Shown: positions 35,481 through 43,869 of the stretch, piece by piece | How the letters are laid out: each line of letters opens with the position of its first letter | How positions within the stretch are numbered: position 1 is the stretch's first letter | NCBI GenBank assembly: GCA_945870185.1 | Contig: CAMBRK010000022.1 | Span: 1 to 60,852 of the forward strand | Origin: Aureispira sp. CCB-QB1 | GTDB taxonomy: Bacteria > Bacteroidota > Bacteroidia > Chitinophagales > Saprospiraceae | Length of the DNA stretch: 60,852 bases | Direction: 5' to 3' | Position numbers and translations under genes: made by a program | The notes under the pieces: model-generated | What the model saw: the letters and a program-made list of their open reading frames with translations, nothing else | Told to the model about the DNA's origin: nothing | Databases searched by the model: none

Positions 35481-38400
35481 GCAACTAATAAATAAATTAA
35501 TTGCAACACGAATAAACGAACTTGATAAAAATGACTTTCATATTAAGAATACACTTCTTGACAAACAAGAAGCTGCAAAAGTATTAACCCAGTATTTAGC
35601 AAATGTAATACGAGGCGCGTTAAGTATTTTTTCAGGTGATCAAACAATAGAAAAGCAAATAGAACTTTCAAACAAGATAATTTTTTTGTTAAGGGATGAA
35701 TTGAATAATACCGATTTTAATGAAGATATAATTGATATTGAAGGTAAAATTCTATCAGCAATTTTTAGTAAAGTTGATGCAAGATTTGCTGACTTTGACA
35801 AACATTTGAAAGAAATAACTCCTTACACCAGACTTTCTCATAGTGAGTTATTTACAGGAAGTAATGCAGGGATTTCTTTGGAAAGTGAATTGAAAAAGGA
35901 AATACTATCAGCAAACCAAATCTATTTTTTGGTATCCTTTATTAAATGGACAGGAATTAGAATATTTGAAAAAGAATTATATGAGTTTACAGAAAATGGT
36001 GGACAACTAAAAATTATTACTACATCTTACATGGGCGCTACAGACATAAAAGCTGTAGAATATCTTTCCTCGTTAAAGAATACAGAAATTAAAGTTTCTT
36101 ACAATACTGAAAATGAGCGATTACATGCAAAAGCATATTTATTCCATCGAAATACAGGATTTCACACAGGATACATTGGATCTTCAAATATTTCTAGATC
36201 TGCCTTAACTAGTGGTCTCGAGTGGAATATGAAAGTGACCACCAAAGAAATCAGTCACATCATCGATAAATTCAAGAAAACATTTGATACTTATTGGCAA
36301 GATAAAGAGTTCGAATCCTTTGATAAATCAATGCATCATGAAAAATTAAAAAATGCTTTGAAGAAAGGAAGTATTCATAACAATCATGGCAATACTGCTT
36401 ACTTTGATTTGAAGCCTTTCCCTTTTCAGGAAGAAATCTTAGAAAAATTAGAAGTAGAAAGGTCCGTACACCATAGGCTTAAAAATCTGGTTGTAGCTGC
36501 CACCGGAACAGGTAAAACAGTGATATCTGCATTTGATTTTAAAAGATTTAAAAATGCAAATTCCAGATCTAGAATCCTTTTTGTAGCACATAGAAAAGAA
36601 ATACTCCAACAAGCTCAAGCTACTTTTCAAGGAGTATTAAAAGATAATAACTTTGGAGAATTATGGGTTGATGGTCTTGAACCAGAAAAATTTGACCATG
36701 TATTTGCTTCAGTACAGACTTTAAATAATCAACTTGAAAAGTTAAATTTGACTTTGAGTTTTTATGATTATATAGTTGTTGATGAAGTTCATCATATTGC
36801 TGCATCAAGCTATAGACCTATTTTGAATTACTTTGACCCTAAGATCCTTTTAGGATTAACCGCTACGCCTGAAAGAATGGATGGTGAAGATATTTTATTA
36901 GATTTTTGTAATACCATTGCAGCTGAAATAAGGCTTCCTGAAGCATTAAATAGAAAATTGCTTTGTCCTTTTCAGTACTTCGGAATAACTGACAGTGTAG
37001 ATTTATCAAACGTAGAATGGAAAAATGGAAGATATGTGCCAAGCGAATTAACTAAGATTTATACAAAAAATGATAGCCGTGTAAGAGAAATTATTAACAA
37101 TTTGGATAAATATTTGAGAGATTATCAAGATGTTAGAGCATTAGGATTTTGTATAACTCAAGAGCATGCTCAATTTATGGCAGAAAAATTTTCCTTAGCT
37201 GGTTTGAATGCAGACTATTTAGTAAGTAATAGAAGTGAACTAAGAAGGGAAATTAGAGAAAGGCTGACTAAAAAAGAAATCAATTATCTGTTTGTTGTTG
37301 ATATTTTTAATGAAGGTATTGACATCCCTGAAATTGATACTGTATTATTTTTAAGACCTACAGAAAGTTTAACAGTTTTCTTACAACAACTTGGTCGAGG
37401 GTTAAGACTTGCAGAAGGCAAAGATTGTTTGACAGTCTTAGACTTTGTAGGTAATTCCCGTCCTGAATATGACTTTGAAGGTAAATTCAGAGCATTAATT
37501 GGCAAAACCAATACTCCGATTCAAAAAGAAATTGAAGACGAGTTTCCTCACTTACCTTTAGGATGTAGCATCATATTAGAAAAGAAAGCTAAAGATTATA
37601 TTCTTGAAAATATCAAAAAAGCAACAAGAGTAAACATCAATCAACTGATAGCAAAAATCAGATTTTTTAAAGAACATAGCACATTGCCATTAACGCTTAA
37701 AAACTTTATAAAACTTAACAATATCCCACTACAATTAATCTATAAAAAAGGAAGTTGGTCTAGACTTTGCGTTAATGCCGGTCAAAAGGAAAATTTCGCC
37801 GATACTAATGAAAAGGAAATACTTGGAGCAATAAGAAACAAATGGCTATCTTGCAGTTCTTTTTCCTATTTTAGTTTTATCCTTGACTTAGCAAAACAAG
37901 ATTTCCAATTAGATATTGATCGCTTTAATGAAGTAGAAAAGTCAATGTGTCTTATGCTTCACTATGATGTTTGGCAAAATGCGGAAGGTTTTGATTCTTT
38001 GGAAATAAGCATCAGAAGTATTGGTAAAAACAAAGTTCTTGTTCAAGAAATAATTGAAGTCCTTGAATTACTCATAGATAAAATTGATTTCGAAGAAAAA
38101 GGAATAGCATTGCCATATCATCAGCCATTAAAAATTCATGGTAGATACACTAGAGATCAAATATTGGCGGCATTTGGCGATAGTACATTTTATAAAAAAT
38201 CAAGCAATAGAGAAGGAAATGCCGTAATAAAAGAGATTAATACCGACCTTTTATTTATTACTTTAAATAAATCTGAAAAAGACTTTTCTCCTACAACCCT
38301 TTATGAAGACTTTGCAATAAGTGATACTTTATTTCACTGGCAATCACATAATGCTGTAAGAAACGATAAAGGTCGTGGATTGACTTATATTAACCATGAA

Positions 38401-38598
38401 GAGTTAGGACGAAAAATATTACTTTTTGTAAGAGAGCAAAATACCGATGAATTCGATATCACCATGTCTTATGTATTTATTGGAGAAGGCAAACTTACAG
38501 AACATTATGGCTCTAAACCTATCAGTATTAAATGGGTACTTAATGATCCAATGCCACCATATCTTTGGAAAGACTCAGCAAAAATGGCTGTTGGTTAG
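35461..38598 (+). CDS. PLD-nuclease / DEAD-box helicase with DUF3427-type C-terminus (1045 aa)
   Basis: A three-part protein. Residues 130-270 are a phospholipase-D-like nuclease domain (H222-A-K224 of the HxK motif, then GYIGSSNIS). Residues 310-720 are a superfamily 2 helicase: Walker A T348-G-T-G-K352-T, Walker B D441-E-V-H-H445, motif III GLTATPERMD, and the C-terminal lobe with QQLGRGLR (motif VI). Residues 730-1045 correspond to the DUF3427 region found in this architecture. Such proteins would cut and unwind nucleic acid and are usual in mobile or defence islands. The last gene of the operon, followed by a 13-bp hairpin. Confidence 0.86.
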   Translation: MTEGLYEQLINKLIATRINELDKNDFHIKNTLLDKQEAAKVLTQYLANVIRGALSIFSGDQTIEKQIELSNKIIFLLRDELNNTDFNEDIIDIEGKILSAIFSKVDARFADFDKHLKEITPYTRLSHSELFTGSNAGISLESELKKEILSANQIYFLVSFIKWTGIRIFEKELYEFTENGGQLKIITTSYMGATDIKAVEYLSSLKNTEIKVSYNTENERLHAKAYLFHRNTGFHTGYIGSSNISRSALTSGLEWNMKVTTKEISHIIDKFKKTFDTYWQDKEFESFDKSMHHEKLKNALKKGSIHNNHGNTAYFDLKPFPFQEEILEKLEVERSVHHRLKNLVVAATGTGKTVISAFDFKRFKNANSRSRILFVAHRKEILQQAQATFQGVLKDNNFGELWVDGLEPEKFDHVFASVQTLNNQLEKLNLTLSFYDYIVVDEVHHIAASSYRPILNYFDPKILLGLTATPERMDGEDILLDFCNTIAAEIRLPEALNRKLLCPFQYFGITDSVDLSNVEWKNGRYVPSELTKIYTKNDSRVREIINNLDKYLRDYQDVRALGFCITQEHAQFMAEKFSLAGLNADYLVSNRSELRREIRERLTKKEINYLFVVDIFNEGIDIPEIDTVLFLRPTESLTVFLQQLGRGLRLAEGKDCLTVLDFVGNSRPEYDFEGKFRALIGKTNTPIQKEIEDEFPHLPLGCSIILEKKAKDYILENIKKATRVNINQLIAKIRFFKEHSTLPLTLKNFIKLNNIPLQLIYKKGSWSRLCVNAGQKENFADTNEKEILGAIRNKWLSCSSFSYFSFILDLAKQDFQLDIDRFNEVEKSMCLMLHYDVWQNAEGFDSLEISIRSIGKNKVLVQEIIEVLELLIDKIDFEEKGIALPYHQPLKIHGRYTRDQILAAFGDSTFYKKSSNREGNAVIKEINTDLLFITLNKSEKDFSPTTLYEDFAISDTLFHWQSHNAVRNDKGRGLTYINHEELGRKILLFVREQNTDEFDITMSYVFIGEGKLTEHYGSKPISIKWVLNDPMPPYLWKDSAKMAVG

Positions 38599-38631
38599 AT
38601 ATATTGCGAAATCAGTGTTTTCGCAATATAT
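38599..38631 (+). terminator. Hairpin at the end of the helicase operon
   Basis: Perfect 13-bp stem ATATATTGCGAAA/TTTCGCAATATAT with a 7-nt loop, beginning at the base after the stop codon. Only a short T-rich tail follows. Confidence 0.6.
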
Positions 38632-38675
38632 TGTTCTGTAATTGCAAATTTATAACACAACATTAAAAAACCTTC

Positions 38676-39367
38676 ATGAAACACTTCATCCTCCTCCACG
38701 GCGCCTTGAGCCCATCTGAGCAGTTTGGTGATCTTACTGAAAAACTGGAGCCCTTTTTTGATGATTTACCTTAGATTTTAGTGGACATAGTCAGGTCCCT
38801 TATGAAGGTGTGTTGGATATGCAGGTTTTGATTGGGGATATAGCGCGGTATGTACAGCAGATGGAAATTGGGACGTGTCATATCTTGGGGTACTCCATGG
38901 GCGGATATGCGGCAGTATCTTATGCCAAAAGCCATCCCAAAAAACTGGGTAAAATGATGACCTTGGGTACCAAATGGGACTGGAATCCTACATCTGCTGC
39001 CCAAGAAGTGGCGATGCTCAATCCGGATATTATGGCAGAAAAAATTCCATCTTATGTGGTGAAATTGCAGACGATGTTTGGAGAAGACAACTGGGCAGAT
39101 GTCGTGCGAAACACGGCAGGGTTGATGTTTGATTTGGGTCATGGTGGTGGTTTGATGGAGAAAGATTTCAGGAAGATAGAGACGGATGTACTGATCTTGC
39201 GTGGATCTGAAGATAAAATGGTAACCGCTGAATCGTCACAGGAAGTAGCTAGTGGGTTGCAAAAGGGGACTTACAAGGAGATAGATGGCGCGCCACATCA
39301 GTTAGAGAAGGTGGATGTAGATGTTTTGGTGGGTGAGATCGTCGGGTTTTGTGGTTTGGAGAGCTAA
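38676..39367 (+). pseudogene. Alpha/beta hydrolase, frameshifted
   Basis: The ATG at 38676 opens a typical hydrolase N-terminus (MKHFILLHGALSPSEQF...) that hits a stop at about 38772. The coding sequence continues in another frame as LDFSGHSQVPYEGV and on through the nucleophile elbow GYSMGG, the acid loop LRGSEDKM and the catalytic His in APHQLEK, to 39367. A single-base deletion near 38768-38775 (a -1 shift) explains it. The rest is well conserved, so the lesion is recent or a sequencing error. If real, only a GTG-initiated C-terminal part (38810 on) could be made, which lacks the first strand. Confidence 0.75.
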
Positions 39368-39445
39368 TGCTATGTTCTTGCTTAGACAAGATGCCCAATG
39401 ATACTTCATCGTAGATCGAACGCTATAACGAACAAACCAAGTTAA

Positions 39446-39537
39446 ATCTGCGGAATCTATACTTTTTTACCCATATTCCGCAGATTAAATTACCTAATTC
39501 TGCGGAATCGTTGTATATTTGTGCACATTCCGCAAAT
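39446..39537. repeat. Upstream operator-like array of ATPase 2, 52-bp period
   Basis: Four half-sites alternate in direction: ATCTGCGGAAT (39446), ATTCCGCAGAT (39475), TTCTGCGGAAT (39498), ATTCCGCAAAT (39527). Like-facing sites are exactly 52 bases apart in both series. The -7 box of the gene falls between the third and fourth half-site. Confidence 0.9.
39514..39521 (+). promoter_or_regulatory. -7 box TATATTTG of ATPase 2
   Basis: TAnnTTTG match 34 bases before ATG 39556, enclosed by inverted half-sites at 39498 and 39527. Confidence 0.65.
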
Positions 39538-39555
39538 TAAGCAAAAATACATACC

Positions 39556-40980
39556 ATGATAGGTCGTAAAAAAGAGATACAAATACTAACAAAAGCATAC
39601 ACATCAGACAAACCTGAACTCATTGCGGTTTTTGGTAGAAGACGTGTAGGTAAGACTTATTTGATTAGACAATTTTTTAAAGATAAGATAGACTTCGAAC
39701 TGACGGGTCTTAAAGATGGGACTAAGCAGCAACAGTTGAGAAATTTTTCCTACAGTATGAAGGAAGCACTAAAAGCAGATGAAGTGCTATCAGCACCACT
39801 TGACTGGCTAGAAGCATTCCATCAGTTGAAAGTACTTCTCGAATCTGGAGATGATACTAGTGCGCGCAAAGTAGTCTTTATAGATGAACTACCTTGGATT
39901 GCTTCTGGTAGATCGGATTTTTTGACAGGATTTAGTTATTTCTGGAATAGTTATGCATCAAAAGCCAACATCGTAGTTATCATCTGCGGGTCCGCCACCG
40001 CGTGGATGACCCAAAAAATCATTAATGACAAAGGAGGACTACACAATCGTGTGACAAAACAAATCCATTTGCAGCCCTTTACCCTTACAGAAACAGAAGA
40101 ATTCCTGAAGCACAAAAATGTTTTTCTAGATCGATATCAGATTGTTCTTACTTACATGGCTTTGGGTGGCATACCACTTTATTTGGAACAGATACAAGAA
40201 GGACAAAGCGCTGTCCAAAACATAGATCGTATCTGTTTTCACCACCATGGTTTCCTTAGGAACGAATTTGATAATTTATATAGTGCACTTTTCAGCAATG
40301 CAGATCGCTATATGTTGATTGTCGCTGCGCTTTCATCATCGTGGAAAGGAATCGAAAGATCAGAAATAGTCAAATTTACAGAAATAAAGGATGGTGGTGG
40401 ATTGTCATCTATGCTAAGAGATTTAGAGATGTCTGGCTTTATATCTTCTTATGTTCCTTTCGGAAAAAAGAAAAAAAACACACTTTATCGCCTGATTGAT
40501 TGCTATTCTTTATTTTATATAAGATTTATACAAAATATCCCCAAAACCGAGACAGCATCTTATCAAACACTAAGTCAAACTCAAACTTGGAAAACTTGGA
40601 CGGGTTATGCATACGAAAACATATGTTTGTTGCATATCCATAATATCAAGGCGGCTCTTGGTGTTGCTGGAGTTCAAACCAGTCAATATAGTTTTATAGC
40701 AAAGGCTACTGACGAATATGAAGGTGCCCAAATAGACCTGCTCATCGATCGGAATGACAACGTTATCAATCTATGTGAGATCAAGTTTTATAATGAAGAA
40801 ATGGTTTTGACAAAAGTCGATGCTGAAAATATCCGGAAGAAAAAAAGTATTTTTAAGTTCATCACAAAAACTAAAAAACAAGTTTTTATCACATTAATTA
40901 CGACCTTTGGAATGCATCAAAGCAAAAATACGCTAGGACTTATTGACAACGTATTGACAGTAGATTCGCTATTTGAATAA
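39556..40980 (+). CDS. ATPase_2/DUF234-type AAA ATPase (474 aa)
   Basis: A second stand-alone ATPase, of the archaeal-type ATPase_2 group. Walker A is GRRRVGKT (about residues 27-34), Walker B VVFIDELPW, and CGSATAWM is the sensor. Residues 255-300 form a winged helix (GIERSEIVKF...LRDLEMSGFI). The C-terminal domain with QIDLLIDRND...CEIKFY has the D...E-x-K pattern of a restriction-nuclease-like fold (DUF234-like). Families of this kind are scattered between genomes and suspected to be mobile. It is unrelated at motif level to the ATPase at 22.3 kb, yet shares the plan of a single gene bracketed by its own operator array. Confidence 0.88.
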   Translation: MIGRKKEIQILTKAYTSDKPELIAVFGRRRVGKTYLIRQFFKDKIDFELTGLKDGTKQQQLRNFSYSMKEALKADEVLSAPLDWLEAFHQLKVLLESGDDTSARKVVFIDELPWIASGRSDFLTGFSYFWNSYASKANIVVIICGSATAWMTQKIINDKGGLHNRVTKQIHLQPFTLTETEEFLKHKNVFLDRYQIVLTYMALGGIPLYLEQIQEGQSAVQNIDRICFHHHGFLRNEFDNLYSALFSNADRYMLIVAALSSSWKGIERSEIVKFTEIKDGGGLSSMLRDLEMSGFISSYVPFGKKKKNTLYRLIDCYSLFYIRFIQNIPKTETASYQTLSQTQTWKTWTGYAYENICLLHIHNIKAALGVAGVQTSQYSFIAKATDEYEGAQIDLLIDRNDNVINLCEIKFYNEEMVLTKVDAENIRKKKSIFKFITKTKKQVFITLITTFGMHQSKNTLGLIDNVLTVDSLFE

Positions 40981-40994
40981 TAAACATAGTGTTA

Positions 40995-41057
40995 ATCTGC
41001 GGAATCTACCCTTTTAAACCCACATTCCGCAGATTAAAGTTGCTAATTCTGCGGAAT
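40995..41057. repeat. Downstream operator-like array of ATPase 2
   Basis: Half-sites ATCTGCGGAAT (40995), ATTCCGCAGAT (41024), TTCTGCGGAAT (41047), with the same 29- and 23-base spacings as the upstream array; the 63-bp block matches 39446-39508 apart from changes in the spacers, offset 1549 bp. The fourth half-site is absent. It begins 14 bases after the ATPase stop. Confidence 0.9.
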
Positions 41058-41108
41058 CTGTGCAAGGTCTGATTTTGTATCCCTACACAATTATATTTTC
41101 ATCCATAG

Positions 41109-42371
41109 CTATTTCAAACTTGAATATATCACATTTGTTATTTTCTCTTCAAAATCTCTATGTGAATTGGGTGTATGCTGTGTCAGAAATAAACATATCA
41201 AATTTTCTTTGGGGTCGGCCCAATAGGTGGTTCCATAATATCCTCCCCAAGCAAAAGAACCTTCGCTACGCATACGTAAGTTTGCCGATTTTTGGGAGGT
41301 CAATGCAAAACCCAAACTAAAATTATCATCTCCAAAAAAGTTATCTGCGAGTTGGGGACTTAGCATTAATGCTACCGTCCGTCTTCCCAAAATTTGTTTG
41401 TTGTTGTATGTACCACCATTCAAAAGCATCTGTAGAAAAATGGCATAGTCATATGCCGTGGATGATAATCCTGCACCACCTGAAAAATAGGTTTTAGGGA
41501 TGAGTGGATAAGCAGGATCAATATTTCTGAAAGTAGGCGACCATTCTATTATTTTTTGATTGCTGTCTTCGGTATATACAGTGGGCAGTCTGTGTGATTT
41601 TGACGCTGGTACATTAAAATAGGAGTCTTTCATGCCCATCGGTTCAAAAATATGCTCTTGGAAATAGGTTTCAAGTGATTGACCACATATCACTTCTACT
41701 AGTGCTCCCAACAGATCCGTATTTAATCCGTAGGTAAAACGCTCACCCGGATTATGGAGCAGCGGCAAATTGGCCAATGCTTTCATTTTTGTTAAAAGAT
41801 TTTCATTAAAATAGCCTAATCCTGAAGGAATGCCATTTTTAGCATAAATAGCCCGCATCGTATCTATCCCTATATCTGGATAACTTATACCTGATGTATG
41901 CGTCAACAAATCACGAAATGTAATTTCACTCGCAGCAGGAACCGAAGTATAACTCGAATCGGCAGCGTTAAAGGTTTTAATCAGCTTCGGGTTTTTAAAC
42001 TCTGGTATAAAATCAGAAATGCGCTGGTCTAAGTCCAACTTTCCCCGCTCAAACAACTGCATGATCGCCAGACTAGTAATCGCTTTGGTTTGGCTCATGA
42101 TCCTGAATATTGCATCTGGCTTCATCGGTTTTTTAGACAAAAGGTCTGCATATCCGTGTCCTTGGTGATATACTACCTGATTATCTTTGACAACCATGAC
42201 TACAGCACCGGCAAGTTGGTTTTTATCCACATAATCCTTCATAATATGGTCAATTGCTGACAGCCGACTATATTGTATCCCGTCGTGCAGTTTTATAATA
42301 GGTGAAAGCGTTTGCGAAACTACCATTTGTAGCGTGCATAAGACAAGGGCGATACTAAGGATATTTTTCAT
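41109..42371 (-). CDS. Serine hydrolase, beta-lactamase class C/esterase type (420 aa)
   Basis: A penicillin-binding-protein/beta-lactamase fold hydrolase with an N-terminal signal peptide (MKNILSIALVLCTLQMVVSQ), so exported. The catalytic SxxK is SQTK (about residue 93), the Tyr motif YGLN near 219 matches YxN, and the C-terminal segment FAWGGYYG stands where K/HxG is expected; the exact KTG is replaced, as in the EstB/EstA-like esterases. LLTHTSG is a family feature. It more likely cleaves peptidoglycan-like or ester substrates than antibiotics. Monocistronic; no adjacent ampR. Confidence 0.87.
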   Translation of the reverse strand: MKNILSIALVLCTLQMVVSQTLSPIIKLHDGIQYSRLSAIDHIMKDYVDKNQLAGAVVMVVKDNQVVYHQGHGYADLLSKKPMKPDAIFRIMSQTKAITSLAIMQLFERGKLDLDQRISDFIPEFKNPKLIKTFNAADSSYTSVPAASEITFRDLLTHTSGISYPDIGIDTMRAIYAKNGIPSGLGYFNENLLTKMKALANLPLLHNPGERFTYGLNTDLLGALVEVICGQSLETYFQEHIFEPMGMKDSYFNVPASKSHRLPTVYTEDSNQKIIEWSPTFRNIDPAYPLIPKTYFSGGAGLSSTAYDYAIFLQMLLNGGTYNNKQILGRRTVALMLSPQLADNFFGDDNFSLGFALTSQKSANLRMRSEGSFAWGGYYGTTYWADPKENLICLFLTQHTPNSHRDFEEKITNVIYSSLK

Positions 42372-42622
42372 TTATGTTTGTTTTACCTGTTGATATAAAA
42401 AATTAAGTAGGACTGTGAAACGAAGGATAGATATGTTGTAAACGTAATCAAAAGTTTAATGTTCGTTTATTCGAGCATGGATAGGAAGAAATAGGCTGTT
42501 ATGTAGTGTTAATACTGGTAATGTCAAAACTAAAATTTCAGGCAAGGATGCCTGGCGACACTAGATCATATTGGAAGCTACAATAATAGGTTGTTTTTTT
42601 CGATGTATATACATGTAGGAAG

Positions 42623-43072
42623 TTACTCTACTCGTAAAGTAAATACTGCGACATCACCTCCATCGGATTGTATTAATGTAAAATGATCTACAAATACAGA
42701 ACCACTTTTTATAGTCATTACTTCTTCTTCTCCATCTTTGTGGGGCACTTTAAATATTTCGTTTTCTATGATATAGTCAAAAAATGTCGTTTCAACTTCA
42801 TCAGGATATTTGACTTCCACGGTTTTATTGTATGTATCAAAAGATAACCACTCTGCCAAGCCATTCTGATCCGGATCAAGGAGCACCTTATCTTTCAAAA
42901 TATAAACACCATTAATTTTTGCATCTGTAATGATCCATTTATTTGCGCTAGCTAGACGAAATTCTGCTTCAGCAGCATTTTTTGATGCTTGATTTATAGC
43001 TTCATCTTTATCACAAGATGTAAAAGTGACTATGCTCACCAATAAAAAAGAAAAAATGAGAATCTGCTTCAT
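42623..43072 (-). CDS. Lipoprotein of unknown function (149 aa)
   Basis: A small exported lipoprotein. The signal peptide MKQILIFSFLLVSIVTFTSC ends in a lipobox with Cys20, followed by DKDE, an acidic stretch like the surface-export signals of Bacteroidota lipoproteins, so display on the outer face is possible. The mature part is a compact beta-rich domain (WIITDAKINGVYIL..., EWLSFD, VEVKYPDE) similar in build to lipocalin-like small proteins, but I cannot assign a family. The gene is alone, with a promoter 25 bases upstream. The 251 bases between it and the hydrolase contain no gene. Confidence 0.78.
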   Translation of the reverse strand: MKQILIFSFLLVSIVTFTSCDKDEAINQASKNAAEAEFRLASANKWIITDAKINGVYILKDKVLLDPDQNGLAEWLSFDTYNKTVEVKYPDEVETTFFDYIIENEIFKVPHKDGEEEVMTIKSGSVFVDHFTLIQSDGGDVAVFTLRVE

Positions 43073-43096
43073 AATCCAGGTTTAATGTTATTTATT

Positions 43097-43104
43097 CAAA
43101 TTTA
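43097..43104 (-). promoter_or_regulatory. -7 box TAAATTTG of the lipoprotein gene
   Basis: Minus-strand TAnnTTTG match 25 bases upstream of the start at 43072. Confidence 0.5.
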
Positions 43105-43217
43105 TTAACGAAGAGACGCCTTACGCTGTTGCTTTTACATTAAAATTTATATAAAATATGGGAGTTCACACTTTGTCAAATAATTTGGATAAATATTGTA
43201 AGAACCTCACTTTCAGT

Positions 43218-43237
43218 GATCATAATCGCAAAAAATG
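43218..43237. repeat. Possible solo half of the ATPase 1 palindrome
   Basis: On the minus strand, TTTTGCGATTATGATC agrees with 14 of 16 positions of one arm of the 70-bp repeat (TTTTGCGACTATAATC). It is unpaired, in the short space between two unrelated genes. Chance in AT-rich DNA cannot be excluded. Confidence 0.3.
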
Positions 43238-43292
43238 ATAAAATGGCGCTAAAACATGGCATTTTTATCAGTATTTTTTCTTGGATTATACT

Positions 43293-43808
43293 TTACACCA
43301 ACTTCTTCTCATAGCAAAAAAATGGTGCTTCATTGCCGTGGAAATGACAAACGCCGTCAGCCAAATGATAGCCCAATGAAGTATATAGTTTATTGGATAT
43401 GGGATTGAGACTATAAGCGTCCAAACGTATGTAGTGGATGTTTTTTTGTAGTGCCAGATGCTCTGCAAAAAGGCACAGTGTTTTGCTTATACCACGGCCC
43501 TGAAAAGATGGATGTACACCCAATCGATGTATCACAGCACAAACATCAGTTGGGAATTTCCATAGTACTTTTTCATATTGTGCGTCTTGCTTAGTATCTA
43601 CAGTAATCGTACCTGCTATCTGACCATCCACGATATATACATGACAATTTTGATCTTCGGTATCTTGGGTCACATGGGATGACAAAGGATATTTGTAGTG
43701 CCATTGTTCGATACCATTAGCTTTCATTTGGTCAGTGACTAATTTGAAAAGCGTGGCGATTTCATCCACATCATTCAATGTTGCCATTCTTATCTGCGAA
43801 AAGTCCAT
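43293..43808 (-). CDS. GNAT family N-acetyltransferase (171 aa)
   Basis: A GCN5-related acetyltransferase that would move an acetyl group from acetyl-CoA to an unknown amine. The pyrophosphate-binding motif is HPSFQGRGISKTL (Q/RxxGxG/A) at about residue 102, after the beta-4 strand HRLGV. The C-terminal LDAYSLNPISNKLYTSLGY is the usual motif B (substrate/CoA loop). ATG at 43808 is used; an internal ATG (MATLNDVDE) would remove only seven residues. The substrate cannot be read from sequence. Confidence 0.88.
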   Translation of the reverse strand: MDFSQIRMATLNDVDEIATLFKLVTDQMKANGIEQWHYKYPLSSHVTQDTEDQNCHVYIVDGQIAGTITVDTKQDAQYEKVLWKFPTDVCAVIHRLGVHPSFQGRGISKTLCLFAEHLALQKNIHYIRLDAYSLNPISNKLYTSLGYHLADGVCHFHGNEAPFFCYEKKLV

Positions 43809-43824
43809 ATCCTATTTATAAATA

Positions 43825-43832
43825 CAAAAATA
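43825..43832 (-). promoter_or_regulatory. -7 box TATTTTTG of the acetyltransferase gene
   Basis: Minus-strand TAnnTTTG match 17 bases upstream of the start at 43808. Confidence 0.55.
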
Positions 43833-43869
43833 TTCATCTATGCATCTGATGATATCAACTTAATCAAAA

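Noticed and set aside
39446-41057. Integron-type gene cassette with attC sites
   Set aside because: The half-sites do not show attC core sites, and no integrase is in the window; repeats are on both sides of the promoter, which cassettes lack.
41109-42371. Antibiotic-resistance class C beta-lactamase
   Set aside because: The KTG box is replaced by a WGG-type motif and no ampR is adjacent; an esterase or peptidase role is more likely.
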